DNA of 64,000 nucleotides from Gordionus sp. m RMFG-2023 (Eukaryota; Nematomorpha; Gordioida; Chordodea; Parachordodidae): positions 57,994,954 through 58,058,953 of the forward strand of contig NC_088776.1 in NCBI RefSeq assembly GCF_954871325.1, read 5' to 3'. This document shows positions 37,622 to 49,697 of the stretch, in pieces (position 1 is the stretch's first letter; every line of letters starts with the position of its first letter). The position numbers and the translations under genes are program-made. Below the pieces are notes generated by a model, which did not search any database, was not told the DNA's origin, and saw only the letters and a list, made by a program, of their open reading frames with translations.

Positions 37622-39955
37622 TTATCTTGTTATAATACCTCTTGGTCCATATAGGGATGCATAGCATGGAATGTGACAATATGGCTTACCCCCATGCTTA
37701 AAAAAATATAATAAGATAATATAAATAAGACTTATAAAAAATAAAATATGACTTTTAGGGCATTAACAAATATGAATTATTTTATATTTATTTATATAAG
37801 TTTATTTAAAAAATATATATGTAGAACATTACTGTAAAAATCAGGGTTGTGCATTTGATCGATCAAATAAGAAAATATTTTTCAAGACAATATTAATTCT
37901 ATTATATTAAATTATATTCTAAATTTAATAATTAATGTTTTGCTCTCTATGGCACTTGTTCTAACTCCTACCAATTTTCTGGTTGACAAGATTTTCAATC
38001 GGATTTCTTAGGCACTTCTCTTAATATTCAAGGTGTTCAAAGCCAATTCCAACAACTTGAGCCCGAAATCTGATTGTTTTTTATGAAAGTTACTGGTTTC
38101 CACATATTTTGGCTATTAAATATGCCTTTAATTCTGAAATTTATAATATCACTTAAAATATTTTGATGATTATCTTTTTATGAAACGACTAATATTGGGG
38201 ATCCAATAAATAAGCAGTGCAGTACATGTATTTGGATTGTTTTCTTTTTCAAACTTATCTTTAATATTTTTTCTTTAGGTTGGTAATTTATAAAATCATG
38301 GACATGATTGTATTATGTGTTTACTAAATTAAGCATCTCATTTTTTACGTGAGCCAAGGTCAATAAGATAGGTATTATTTTTTTGTCCAAAATATCATTT
38401 AAATATCCAACAGCTACTTTCAGAGCTTTCTTGCATATTTGTATTTGCTCATTACATTTTATTGATGATGCCCATCTTGTTGGGATAATTGTACATGTTG
38501 TAATATAAATTGGCAATTAGTAATTTTCTCAAACCATGCTTAAGTAAGATTATTATATATATATTTAGATCCAATCAAATTAATAATGAGAATAATTAAT
38601 TTTATTATATTTCAAATTAAAATTTTAATATTTTAATATGAAAATTTCATATTTTTAATTAAATTGATGCCTTGATAAATATATTTTAAAATAATTTGTA
38701 AATAAATTAGATTGATAAATATGCTTTAAATACATATTAGTTCATTAAATAAATATAGCTATTCACCAATACATTTTAGAGTATTTGACTATTGACCAAC
38801 TTGCCAACCCTGGTAAAAATATTAGATAATAGAAACAGTCAATTTGACAATATCAATATGCAATATTAATCAAATTGAAATGAATATAATATTAAGTGTT
38901 AGAATATTATATGACAATATTAGTCAACACCTTACCCAGATATCAGTGATAAAAATATTTAACTCCTCACACATACTATTTTATTAGAATTATGTTGAGA
39001 GATTTTAATATGGTATTAACCAATGCTTTCAATTTAAACCAATATCAGTGGCCACAAAGGATTATTAACATTCATAAATTATAAAAAAATATATAATTTA
39101 GTCAATATAATGCTAAGAATTTATTTAAAAAAAAGAAAAGAATTCATATATATTTTCAAACTAATAAATATACTAGATTGGTTATAAAGGTGGTATAGGT
39201 TAGGGTTGTTAAAAAGCCTAATTCCACTATAATATTAGCCAAGATAATATTATGTTAACCTTGAGATTTGTCAAAAATAGGCCCATACTTTTCTGTTATA
39301 TATTAGCAATCCTGGTTTAACTTGGCTCATAATTGGGTCATTTAGTAAGAATGACCCGAATTGGGCTTTTTGACAACCTTAGTATAAGTACATCTCTAAA
39401 AAAATAAACTAACTTCTGCATGGTTTCCTGGAGTTAATAATTTGTTACATTTGTCACATTTCAGACATAAGGGATGCCAATCTTTACCTAGGGATGATTT
39501 TTTTTCAGCTAAAAAAAAAATTAAAATATAAAGATATAAAATGTCAAATAAATAAATATATATCAAGTGCCATTGATGTTATTTTATAGGGAGTGGTCAC
39601 CTAATCAAAAAATTGTGTTCTCACAAATATCATTTTAAGTGAATAAAAATTTCCTCTACACACCTCCACCCTCCACAAAAATGTATATAATATATAGCTA
39701 TAAGGATGAATTTATAATAAAGATTAATAAAAGTTAACCTTTTAAAATAACTACTATATAATTCAAAATTTTTCGAAATAAGGGATTTTAATCAAAAAAA
39801 TTGTGAAAACCCAAAATTTTCACTCCCCTTATCAAAATCTTGGATGTCTAATATTTAATAAACCATAAATAAAACTAAATTAATATATTATAAATAATAA
39901 TGTTTTTTTTAATACCAAAATATACTTCCTTTGTGCATCTTGGACATTTCGTCAT
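37622..39955 (-). CDS. CRIP-type single-LIM protein, three exons
   Basis: Exons on the minus strand: 39916-39955, 39414-39508, 37622-37696. All junctions are GT/AG with matching phases; the product is 69 aa. It starts [13 protein letters not shown], continues [19 protein letters not shown] and ends [20 protein letters not shown]. Zinc ligand spacing (C-x2-C-x17-H-x2-C-x2-C-x2-C, then the last C-x3-C pair) equals that of animal CRIP1 (cysteine-rich intestinal protein), and the glycine-rich tail after the LIM domain is shorter than usual. CRIPs are small cytosolic/nuclear zinc-binding adaptors. The first coding exon is only 40 bases. The 1.7-kb second intron contains a hAT transposase remnant. 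The family call is secure; the exact cellular role is not shown by sequence. Confidence 0.94.
37900..38520 (-). mobile_element. hAT transposase remnant in CRIP intron
   Basis: The frame at 38313-38516 contains [20 protein letters not shown], resembling the TRW block of hAT transposases. Flanking sequence on the same strand looks decayed-coding. No termini are recognised. Moderate to low certainty. Confidence 0.4.
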
Positions 39956-40304
39956 AATAATATGTAAAGTAAATAGAACGTTTTTTTCGAATTTATTTTT
40001 TTCAAAAATATTTTCGTGGGCGCGTTAATGAATGAGTGTATTCATTAAATTTCCATATGATTTATTTTAATTCAGACAATTAAAATATCAATACATTATA
40101 ATTCATTTTTGAAAAATTGTAATTAATTTAATTTTCTTTCTCTCTCTTGTTATTATTTTTGTTATTTATGTTTAAATTGAAACCAATATAGTTTTTCTTC
40201 TATTATTATTTTGGTTTATGTTATGCAAAATTTAATTATATGCTCAATTTAGTTTAATATACCCTTTTGATATGTACCCTGTTGACTATCCAAGCCTATC
40301 CTAA

Positions 40305-40729
40305 GACTATAGTAAAGATATCTGCATTAATGAAGCCGTTTCGTTTTATTTCCCAATAAACAATGTTATTCATTGCGCACAGCTAGTATCTCAAATGATG
40401 CTAGCCATTGGTTTCAGAGACTTTGTTCAATTAGCGAGAAATATTTTCAGATAGAAACAAACAACATCGCCGATAATATCAGTTGCAACTGGTGCCCCAA
40501 TCAATGACCATGTGTATATTTCCTAATACATCCTCAATCTATAGACAATGTGGACAACGTCGAAGCTATCGATAGGATGGTTACCGAGTTAGACTTTTCG
40601 GTTTTTGACGAGCATCTGATAGCCACCGTCGACCAATATTTAGTACACCAGTCATCCCCACAGGCTCTACCCCCCCTCCCACAATCAAATGTTTCAATTT
40701 ATTCCCACCCCTCTTGCTGGGCCAGTTAG
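40305..40729 (+). other. Unrecognised coding-like segment, possibly 3' exons of a gene
   Basis: Much less AT-rich than its surroundings, with protein-like frames: about 40305-40452 (NNVIHCAQLVSQMMLAIGFR, then DFVQLARNIF) and 40545-40729 (VEAIDRMVTELDFSVFDEHL, IATVDQYLVHQSSP, ending HPSCWAS and a stop). An acceptor-like CTATAG precedes the second. I recognise no family. It may be the end of a host gene, a pseudogene, or part of an unknown mobile element. The upstream part is not found. Confidence 0.4.
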
Positions 40730-43489
40730 CCGTCAGAATATATATAATTTTTATTCATATATGTATTATATTATTTTTAGGACAGTTGACTTATGGATTA
40801 TATACTTTTTATACATATAAATAAAAATTCATTATAATAACCAAATTCTCATCTCTTTTTTGTAATATATATGATGTATAATAACTAATCCTTTTGACAA
40901 TTTTTGCTAATTTCTTTAAATAAAGTAATACGAATAATTATCACCTTGGCCCCTCAAGATTTTCCGATCTGTATCTATCGCACTTACACCGGTCCTTCTA
41001 TATATATACCTTGTTATACGCATTTCACCTATAATTATTTTGTGAAAGAATTTACTTTATATATATATAAATAAACAAAGGCTTACTAATTACAAAGGGA
41101 CAAGTATTCAAAAATTCTATAAATTTACTCACCCGATAAATCCTAACTTACGAGATAAATATATTCAATATATTTTATAATAAGCAGAGTTGGGCAGGTC
41201 CTCTAGAAAAATAATCTAGATAAAGATATTGTTCATAAAAAATGGATCTTAGATACAGATACTAGTACAGGGTTGCCATGTCAAAATTTTCAAATTGAGG
41301 GAGAAATTTGGTATTATGCGAAAGAAATATGAAAATTGCGGTAGAATTATAAAAATTGCTAAAAAAGGAATTTGAATTTACTTATTTATCCGCCTATTAT
41401 TTTTATAATTAGTTTATATAAATACAAAGTTGGTAACTATTTTTCAAAAATAATATCTTGATTTATTAAAATATATTAATTTATGAAAAAAACCAACAAT
41501 CTTTTTTATATATAAAAAAATGTAAACAAGATAAAATTTTATAAAAAAAACGATTTTAATTTTACAATTAAAAATATATTTTATGCAAATTTCCCGCAAA
41601 ACGACCTCAATTGGAAATCTACCATGTGTGTGTATAACATTATAGGGATAGGCGCTTAATTATCACGTTTAAATACATAATAAGGTACTCCAAAAATAAG
41701 AAATAATACAGATGCAACTACAGTTGCGGCAATTGTAATCACTTATCTTGTAGTACAACATTCACAAAGATACTTACCATCACAATGTTGGTAGAATCTT
41801 TATTATATTTAACGACTCTAATATAAATAAACACTATACTTGTAGAACTATTTTAGGACTAAATCCAGGAGGTCTTAATGTTGGTTGCTATATCTTCCTA
41901 ATACCCGCCATCGATAGAATTTTAAAATTTTATAAACCTTTAAAAAAATATTTCTTAAATAAAGGTTATAAAAGCTGTAATAACATTTTGAATTTTTTTT
42001 CAATAATGAATGGCAGAGGTATATTTAGGATTGATTTCACATGTAGGAAATCTACTACATGTTGTTAATGTGTAGTTGCAATAGAAGAATCTTAACAAAG
42101 ATTCACAAAATTATGCTGCAGATGTGTTCATCTTTACAGTTAAAAATTGACAATAAATTTTATGGCGCCATTGCTATAACTTAATTATATTTTATTTGAG
42201 ATTTAAATAATAAAACTAAATCTTTACCGTCGTTATTGGGATATTTATGAAATTTCTGGCATGACATATGATATATTTGTTTAACCATTAGCTCGGCCTC
42301 TAATGTTGTTAAAGCAATCCGATTTATCTCCTTTATCAGGCTAAAAATGCGCTCGGACGAGGCCTTAGAATAAGGTAAGTAGAAGACATACTCGCATAAT
42401 TTTCCCAAGCATGGGGATTTATCGTTATTACGAAAAAATTTTACTCATTTCTCCTCTGCTTTTAGACCATCTAACTTTAAGTATTTTGGCGAATCATAAA
42501 AAATAGAGAGAACAATCTCCTCAAACAAGGCATCAATGTCTTTCGGAATTTTTAATATATTTATTAAATTATAAAAACCATCAAATGATGGTTTATGTTC
42601 CAAGGTCATAATATTTATACATTTGTAAATAGAGTTATTAAAATCAAATTTTGATTGTAAATTCTAAAATTGTCTTAATAAAAATATCTGCTTCATTTAA
42701 AAATGTATTAATTAGAGTATTATTTGAACATTTTAATATGATATTTTTAGCAATAGCGCCATAAAATTTATTATCAATTTTTAACTGTAGAGAGGAACAG
42801 AGCTGTAGCATGATTTTGTGTATCTTTTTTAATAAAGAATATTCTGATTGCTACTGAATATTAACTGCATGAAGTAAATTTCCTACATGTAAAATTCTGC
42901 CATTTCATACTCCAAAAAATTTTTCAAAATTTTAGGACAGCTTTTAAAATCTTTATTTAAAAATTTTTTTTAAGGGTTCGTAAAATTTTAAAATTCTATC
43001 GATGGCAGGTATTAATTATAACCACCTGATAGGTACATATCACAACAACTCACACCATTCCAAGTCAGACCACTTCACCAGACTCTTTTAATTCATTAAC
43101 TCTTTTAGTTGATGAACTAAATTCGTTGAAACATTTCATCAACAATTATTTCGACATCCACAGATAGTATATTCATTGCCTTCTTGCAAGAATTATGTAG
43201 TTATGTAGTATATGGCATATACAGCCAATTGGTATTAATTCATTATTGGGCTGCCTCAAATTGGTAACTTTGATTTTTGCCAAAATTTACAGAGGCATTA
43301 TCAGAGCAGAAAGCTGACATGCAAATCATTGATAACCCTGAATCAGCTATATTTACCATTATGTGGCTAGCTACATTGTTGGATTTTTCACTATCCGAGG
43401 AAAAATTTTTAACAGTTTTATTGAAATGTTCTTATTTTTGTTGAAATAGCGAAAGATCGAGGGAAATGTTTTAATATTTCCCTTATTAG

Positions 43490-43761
43490 TGTTGCAAATG
43501 TTGAATTAAAGAGATAAATAATAAATGTTTATTTATTTTCAAGAAATGTCAATCAGATTATTATTCTTTTGATAATATGTTTTTATTGGAAGAATAATAT
43601 TTTATTCAGTGTGTGATTTTTTATATGAAATGAGTCGGAGATTTTATTAAATGAGTTGTATATTTATGAATTGGAATTTGAATTATTTTATATTCGATTA
43701 TTATGATTGTACTATTGGAATTTATTATGGAAAAAAAAGTATAGTTGTTAGTTTTATTAAA
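43490..43761 (+). repeat. 5' LTR
   Basis: Starts TGTTGCAAATGTTGAATT. Contains AATAATAAATG early on and ends TTTTATTAAA. Matches the 3' LTR over its whole length. Confidence 0.93.
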
Positions 43762-43762
43762 G

Positions 43763-43790
43763 TGGTGCTGTGACCAGGATTCGAACCTGG
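43763..43790 (+). promoter_or_regulatory. Primer-binding site complementary to a tRNA 3' end
   Basis: TGGTGCTGTGACCAGGAT continues into ATTCGAACCTGG, so the match covers CCA, acceptor strand and the whole T arm (complement of GGTTCGAATCC) of a tRNA. The tRNA is not identified. Confidence 0.85.
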
Positions 43791-43895
43791 ATTATTTGAT
43801 ATTCGATTATGATTGTACTATTGGAATTTATTCGATGAAAAATAAAGTGTAGTTGTTAGTATTATTAAAATGGTACACGTTGAACCAGGATCGAA
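43790..43895 (+). repeat. Second partial LTR end with its own primer-site-like sequence
   Basis: The last ~75 bases of the LTR (ATTCGATTATGATTGTACTA ... GTTAGTATTATTAAAA) recur right after the primer-binding site and are followed by TGGTACACGTTGAACCAGG, which again looks like a tRNA 3'-end complement. A duplicated LTR/leader junction. Confidence 0.75.
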
Positions 43896-44483
43896 ATTTT
43901 ACTGGGAAAAATATTTAAATAAAGTGAAATAAATTTTGAGGACACAGTTCCTAAAGAAAATCATTTTTATTCGGGGAATAAATTTGGAGTATCATTCGAA
44001 TCCGGATAAAAAAGGTAAAAAAAAAAATAAATATTTTCTTTATTAAATATCTTGTTACACACAACGTAATTATTGTTTAGGATAAAATTTTTATTATCAA
44101 TATTTTAATGAGAACATGGTTTATTTTTTTTATTAGTAATCAATGCAAATTTATAAGAATAATTTTGTTAAAGTACTTAATTCGAGTTTTGATAAATTGG
44201 ATGTGACCAATTGTGTGGTTACAGCTTTGATTTTTTTTCATCTTATATATTTCTTTGATTTTTATTATACATTTAATTAAGATAATTAAGAATAAAATTT
44301 ACAAATAAAGTGAGTAAGTTAGATGATTCTAATGTGGATGTGAATCCTATGACATCTGATAAATTTTTAGATTTTTCTGATGGTCTAAAAAATAGTTTAA
44401 ATTTGATTTTAACTTAACTTAGAAATTTAAATATCCAGAAAATAAGTAATTCCAGTGGGAATGAGAATTCAAATACTAGTGAA

Positions 44484-45113
44484 ATGCCTATTGTTGGTAA
44501 AAGTATTATGACGTCAAAAGATATAAATGTTAGTTTAGATCCATTTATGAGTGAAATTTCTGAGAAAATTTTTGAAATTGTGATTAATAAACCTGTGAAG
44601 GTTGTAAAAAATCATGATGTTACTAACAATGTTAAAGGAAATGAAAATGAATGTGTAATTTCAAATGATATAAAAGAAATTAAAGAAAATTTGAAGAATA
44701 TTTCTAAAGATATAGATACAATTAGAAATAATAATCATAATTTTAGTGAAAATTGTGATATTTGTGGCCGGAGGGGTCATAGTGGGAAAAATTGTTTTTC
44801 GCCTGAGCGAAAAATCAATGAAAATGTGAATGTAAAATTAAATGATAAAAATGATATAATTTATCATCGATGTGGTTTTACAGGTCATATTAAAAAGAAT
44901 TGCATAGTGAAGGAAGCCAATTTTAAAGCTGGTTTTCCAAAGAGACCACCGGTATTGATAAATCCCGTGGTACATAATATAAAAGATTTGGTTATTTTAA
45001 ATTTAAGTGAAAAAGATATGAACAATAAAGATAATGACCGAATGTGTTTTAAATGTGAGAAAATGGGTCCTGTGGCCATGAATTGTATTCAATATGTGAG
45101 TGAATTGCAATGA
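44484..45113 (+). other. Gag-like frame of the LTR fossil
   Basis: A 209-codon frame, Asn/Lys-rich, with a coiled-coil-like middle (NDIKEIKENLKNISKDIDTI) and zinc-knuckle-type segments in its C-terminal half (CDICGRRGHSGKNC and two related ones). Zinc knuckles of this kind are typical of retroelement nucleocapsid. Treated as part of the fossil. Confidence 0.7.
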
Positions 45114-46354
45114 CTATATGATTTGAAAGAGAATCATATAGAAATTGAAAGAACATATATTAATAACAAAATTTGTAATATATAGAGTGTTGTTATAAAT
45201 AATTTCAATATATTTAATAAAAAAAATATGGATATTCAGAGGCCATTAAATTCAGAGTTGAATTTAGGCATGAATATTAATTATATTAATGGTGATTCAA
45301 ATATAATGAGAAAATTTTAATGATTGAAAAAGAAATTAATCAGTGTTCGTGTTTTCGTGTAAATATAAAATTGAGTAAAGCCTAATTAAAAGTGATAATA
45401 TATTATAACAAAATTTTTAATAAGAATAACATCTGGGAAGAAAAGTATTATTTATCTTAAGCAATAGAGAAGAATATTTTAATTTAAGAATTAAATTGTT
45501 ATCAATAAAATAAAATCATTGACTTTAATAAATTCATGTGAATAATACCACGTGGCATGGTATTGAAAGTTCAATGAAATACAAATTTTGTGTAAATTAA
45601 TTTAAAAAATTTTTTTTTTTTAAATTTAAAGAGACATTGTTGTGAAACATTGTAAAATAAATATTTTTTAAATAATATATGATAAAAAAAAACTTTAAAT
45701 AAAAAGTTGGTGGACCATAAAAAGATTTTAAACTTTGACCTTGTGAAGAATTATGTAAAATAAAAGAGTTTTAAAAAAGGATGGTATATGATGTGTGTGA
45801 TGATATAATAGTTATAATTATATATTTAAATTTTTTATAATCCATCGGCACATCTTTATATTTTTTTTTGGTAACAAAAAATATGATTTTGGTGATATTA
45901 TATATATATATTGTAGTTTAATATTTTTGTTATATGACATATTAATTTTTTTTAGTGGTTCATATTATTTTCTTAATGGATATAATGTTATTGCATATAT
46001 GTAGTTTTAACAGTGATAATTATAAAGATATAATGATATTCCATATATGTAGTTTTAATAGTGATAATTATAAATTATTATTTTTTATCCCTATTCGTAT
46101 TCTTTTATTTTGTTTATGGTCAATTATTTGTTTTATAATTGAAAATTAAGAAAGGAAAAAATAATTGTAAATTGTTGAATCCAAATTTACATGTATTGAA
46201 AAACAAGCAAAATATATTAATTATTATAATTCGCAGACAATTCAAGATTTAAAAGTTTAATGTGCAAAGGTACGATTTGATAAATGACGAGGAAATGATC
46301 AATGTCCTAAAAGAATGATAATTATATGGTATCTGGGCTTTTGAAGGGTGGGCG

Positions 46355-46625
46355 TGTTGCAAAGGTTGAATTAAAGAGATAAATAATAAATGCTTATTTA
46401 TTTTCAAGAAATGTCAATCAGATTATTATTCTTTTGATAATATGTTTTTATTGGAAAAATAATATTTTCAGTGTGTGATTTTTTATATGAAATGAGTCGG
46501 AGATTTTATTAAATGAGTTGTATATTTATGAATTGGAATTTGAATTATTTGATATTCGATTATTATGATTGTACTATTGGAATTTATTAGATGAAAAATA
46601 AAGTGTAGTTATTAGTTTTATTAAA
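46355..46625 (+). repeat. 3' LTR
   Basis: Matches the 5' LTR. Preceded by the purine-rich tract and followed at once by the ATTAG duplication. Confidence 0.93.
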
Positions 46626-48600
46626 ATTAGATGCATCTGTTAGAATTGCATATGGATGCCTATCATTCAAATCTTCTAGAATTGACTTCTAAGATTCAGG
46701 TATTAAAACACTTGTGATAACCTTGCTCATTTTTGTTCTGCCACAAGTAAGGTATGCACTTATATAGGAGTCGTTAAATATCATGAGAAAAAGACTCGAC
46801 CCACATTGGGATGATATAGCTCAGCGAATGTTGAACTACATGATAGATGTATACGATTTTCACCAATGTAGTTGCATCTGTATTATTTATTATTTTTGAG
46901 AATATTTTTGTATTCCAATCGATGTTGATTATACTCTCCTGTACTCACTTATATGAATGAAATGATGTTGATTTATTATTGGATAAAAATAAACCAGGAT
47001 AGAAAGAAATTTACAAACTAGACATGTTTTTCTAATAAATATTTAAAATTTATTTTAAAAATATAAAAATAATAAATTAATGTCTCTCAAAATTATTATT
47101 TATATATTAAAAACGTTAAAATACTTTTTAAAAAAATTGCGGGAGAAATTAAAAAATTGCGGTAGATTTTTGCGGGAGATTTCCAATTGAGGTAGTTTTG
47201 CGAGAGAGAGATGTCTTCGTATAAACTAAAAAATTGCGGGAGTCCCTCGCTGATGGGGGGAGACATGAATTCAAAAAAACAAAAGATACAAGATGAAATA
47301 TACTTGTATCTTTTTAAATGTGAGTATCTTGAATACAAGATGCTTATGTAAAATTATCATTGCCAATTAAACTAGAATAGTTAGTAAAATACAATTTTGA
47401 TTAATTATTGGCGAAGAACATAATATACGCATATAATAAGAATGAATATTTACAATAATTAATAAAATATTTAATGACAAACCTTTTACTTTTAATATTA
47501 GTTTTAAGCCATTCATGGCAAGACAATAAATGAAAACTAGTATTTTCAATGGGAGTTGAAATATTAATTTGCAGAATATTTAAACTAGATTAAATAAAAT
47601 TTTTTTTTTTAAGATAATCAATATTTCATTAACCATTTGCCGTTTCAGCTAACATTGTGCCAAAACTTAATGACTGATCATTTGGAGCTGATAAAGATAT
47701 TGTATTATTATATTTAAAAAAAAAGTCTGAATGATTTCTGATATATTTTAATATTTTCAAACTTCCAAACTCAATGTTATCTGTATTATAGAACTCAGCA
47801 ATATTTGTTATCTTCTTAATTAGATGTTAAATCTATGGGTGTTATAGATTGAGCTTGATTATATACAACTGGTACTATATTTAGGGCTTTGTCTAATAAT
47901 ATATTTTGAAAATATTTCTTTTGTTATCCGACTCAAACCATAAGTTCTTAATATATAGATGTGATAATGAAGCCAAAATAGCCTCATTATAATCATCATC
48001 ATAGGAAATTATTTCCACAAAACATTTTTATCCATCTATCTTAATGTGAGATGTAAATTATCTAGCTAATTTTGGTTTATCAAGATATTTGAACTATGGC
48101 GGAAAAAAATAAGGATAATACAAGTTTTCAAATAGAAAATAAGGTTATATTTTGTCATTTGTATATTATTTAGACATGAATATTAAAAAGAATTGGTAAC
48201 CTTTGTCAATAAAATTAAAAGGATATTAGATTCTCTTCAGAATAAAGGATATTAGTTACAAATACTAGGATAATATTAAAGATGACAAAAAAATGCTGAG
48301 TACAAGATACAAAATAATCTTGTATTTAAATATAAGCATTTGCAGTACTGTCCAACTCTGGTAATAAACAAAAATGTTAATTAAGATATAAATATGTAGA
48401 GCATTTGAAAAAATGGTATTGGTGTATGTTCCTGCAGTTAAGGGTGGACATGTTGCAGCTGGCATTCATAGAATATTTTTGTTATTATACATACGTCAAT
48501 CTATTTTGAAAATATATGAATAACGACGATTCATTTTTCAAAATTGTTTTATTCTTGGACTAAAAAAAAATTTATATTAAAAAACTTATTTTTGTACTAG

Positions 48601-48790
48601 CCAAGACAATTATTTTCCAGCCTCAGGTAGAATACAATATGATACACAGCATATATTTCCATTTATTACTTTAAAAATCTATCATGTAGTCATTAATAAA
48701 GCCAAAACAATAATTTTCCAGCTCTAATTAAAATACAATATGATACATATTTTTATTTATTATTTTACAAATCTATCATTTAAGATGAAG
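48601..48790 (+). repeat. Tandem duplication of ~102 bp
   Basis: CCAA[GA]ACAAT[TA]ATTTTCCAGC followed by AATACAATATGATACA and ATCTATCAT occurs twice in a row, diverged by substitutions and small deletions. Confidence 0.75.
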
Positions 48791-48911
48791 TAGTTACTCA
48801 AGAAAGTGCTATTGATAAATATATATTCCAATTCCTTGTAAAATATATGATATCTTTTACTTTATTTTCATTCCATCAATTATTTTATATTCATGGTAAT
48901 TACTTCTGATT

Positions 48912-48921
48912 NNNNNNNNNN
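48912..48921. other. Assembly gap (10 N)
   Basis: Ten unknown bases exactly at the outer edge of the left satellite array, so the true length of that array and its left border are unknown. Confidence 1.
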
Positions 48922-49697
48922 ATATATTCTAAACATGTTAAATTTAAAATTTGTGAGGATGTATCATATATAGGTGACAATTGTCATAATCGCTATTTTT
49001 GAACTTTTTCAAATTTTTTTAAAGGAAATATCTAAAAATATATATTCTAAACATGTTAAATTAAAAATTCAGTGAGGATGTATCATAGATAGGTGACAAT
49101 TGTCATAATCGCTATTTTTGAATTTTTTCAAATTTTTTTAAAGGAAATAGCTAAAAATATATATTCTAAACATGTTAAATTAAAAATTCAGTGATGATGT
49201 ATCATATATAGGTGACAATTGTCATAATCGCTATTTTTGAATTTTTTCAAATTTTTTTAAAGGAAATAGCTAAAAATATATATTCTAAACATGTTAAATT
49301 AAAAATTCAGTGAGGAAGTATCATATATAGGTGACAATTGTCATAATCGCTATTTTTGAACTTTTTCAAATTTTTTTAAAGGAAATAGCTAAAAATATAT
49401 ATTCTAAACATGTTAAATTAAAAATTCAGTGAGGATGTATCATAGATAGGTGACAATTGTCATAATCGTTATTTTTGAACTTTTTCAAATTTTTTTAAAG
49501 GAAATAGCTAAAAATATATATTCTAAACATGTTAAATTAAAAATTCAGTGAGGATGTATCATAGATAGGTGACAATTGTCATAATCGTTATTTTTGAACT
49601 TTTTTCAATTATTTTAAAGGAAATAGCTAAAAATATATATCCTAAACATGTTAAATTAAAACATCAGTGAGGATGTATCATAGATAAGGGACAAAAA
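48922..49697 (+). repeat. Left satellite array, ~118-bp units
   Basis: Six full units plus a degenerate one. Each contains ATATATTCTAAACATGTTAA, AGTGAGGATGTATCATA, the palindrome TGACAATTGTCA and TAATCGCTATTTTTGAA. Orientation is opposite to the right array. Truncated by the assembly gap. Confidence 0.95.

Larger units (their letters stand above)
43490..46625 (+). mobile_element. LTR retroelement fossil (level 3 of the nest)
   Basis: Two LTRs (43490-43761 and 46355-46625) about 95% alike by eye, both beginning TGTTGCAAA and ending TTATTAAA, flanked by the 5-bp duplication ATTAG (43485-43489 and 46626-46630). A primer-binding site TGGTGCTGTGACCAGGAT follows the 5' LTR and a purine-rich GAAGGGTGGGCG precedes the 3' LTR. 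A gag-like frame with CCHC knuckles lies inside; no pol can be recognised. The element is broken or non-autonomous and moderately old, judging from LTR divergence. It interrupts the second hAT copy and is therefore younger than it. Ty3/Gypsy-like versus other LTR family cannot be decided. Confidence 0.92.
41268..47275 (-). mobile_element. Second hAT copy with transposase remnants (level 2)
   Basis: Left end CAGGGTTGCCATGTC at 41268. Near-terminal inverted repeats GCAAAACGACCTCAATTGGAAATCT-like at about 41595 and about 47185; the exact right terminus is not resolved. Minus-strand transposase pieces: C-terminal dimerisation block CEYVFYLPYSKASSERIFSL (42181-42408), central DDE-fold segment with CSDNASVNFGKNQS (about 43270-43320), and its upstream continuation MSKVITSVLIPES...LTDAS at 46631-46740. 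The two central pieces are separated only by the LTR fossil. Without it the element is about 2.9 kb. Several stops make it inactive. Confidence 0.8.
41185..48360 (-). mobile_element. Outer hAT-type element (level 1 of a nest)
   Basis: Terminal inverted repeats CAGAGTTGGGCAG (41185) and the complement of CAGAGTTGGACAG (ending 48360). Flanks ATAATAAG and GTAATAAA agree at six of eight positions, fitting a hAT 8-bp duplication. Minus-strand coding remnants near 47.65-48.1 kb (NEAILASLSHLYIKNLWF) resemble the late part of hAT transposases. Sub-terminal GATACAAGAT-type repeats occur at both ends. Its interior is occupied by the second element and the LTR fossil. Confidence 0.65.

Noticed and set aside
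43765-43790. tRNA gene on the minus strand (GGTTCGAATCC with acceptor end)
   Set aside because: Only the 3' end of a tRNA is matched, in the position of an LTR-element primer-binding site.
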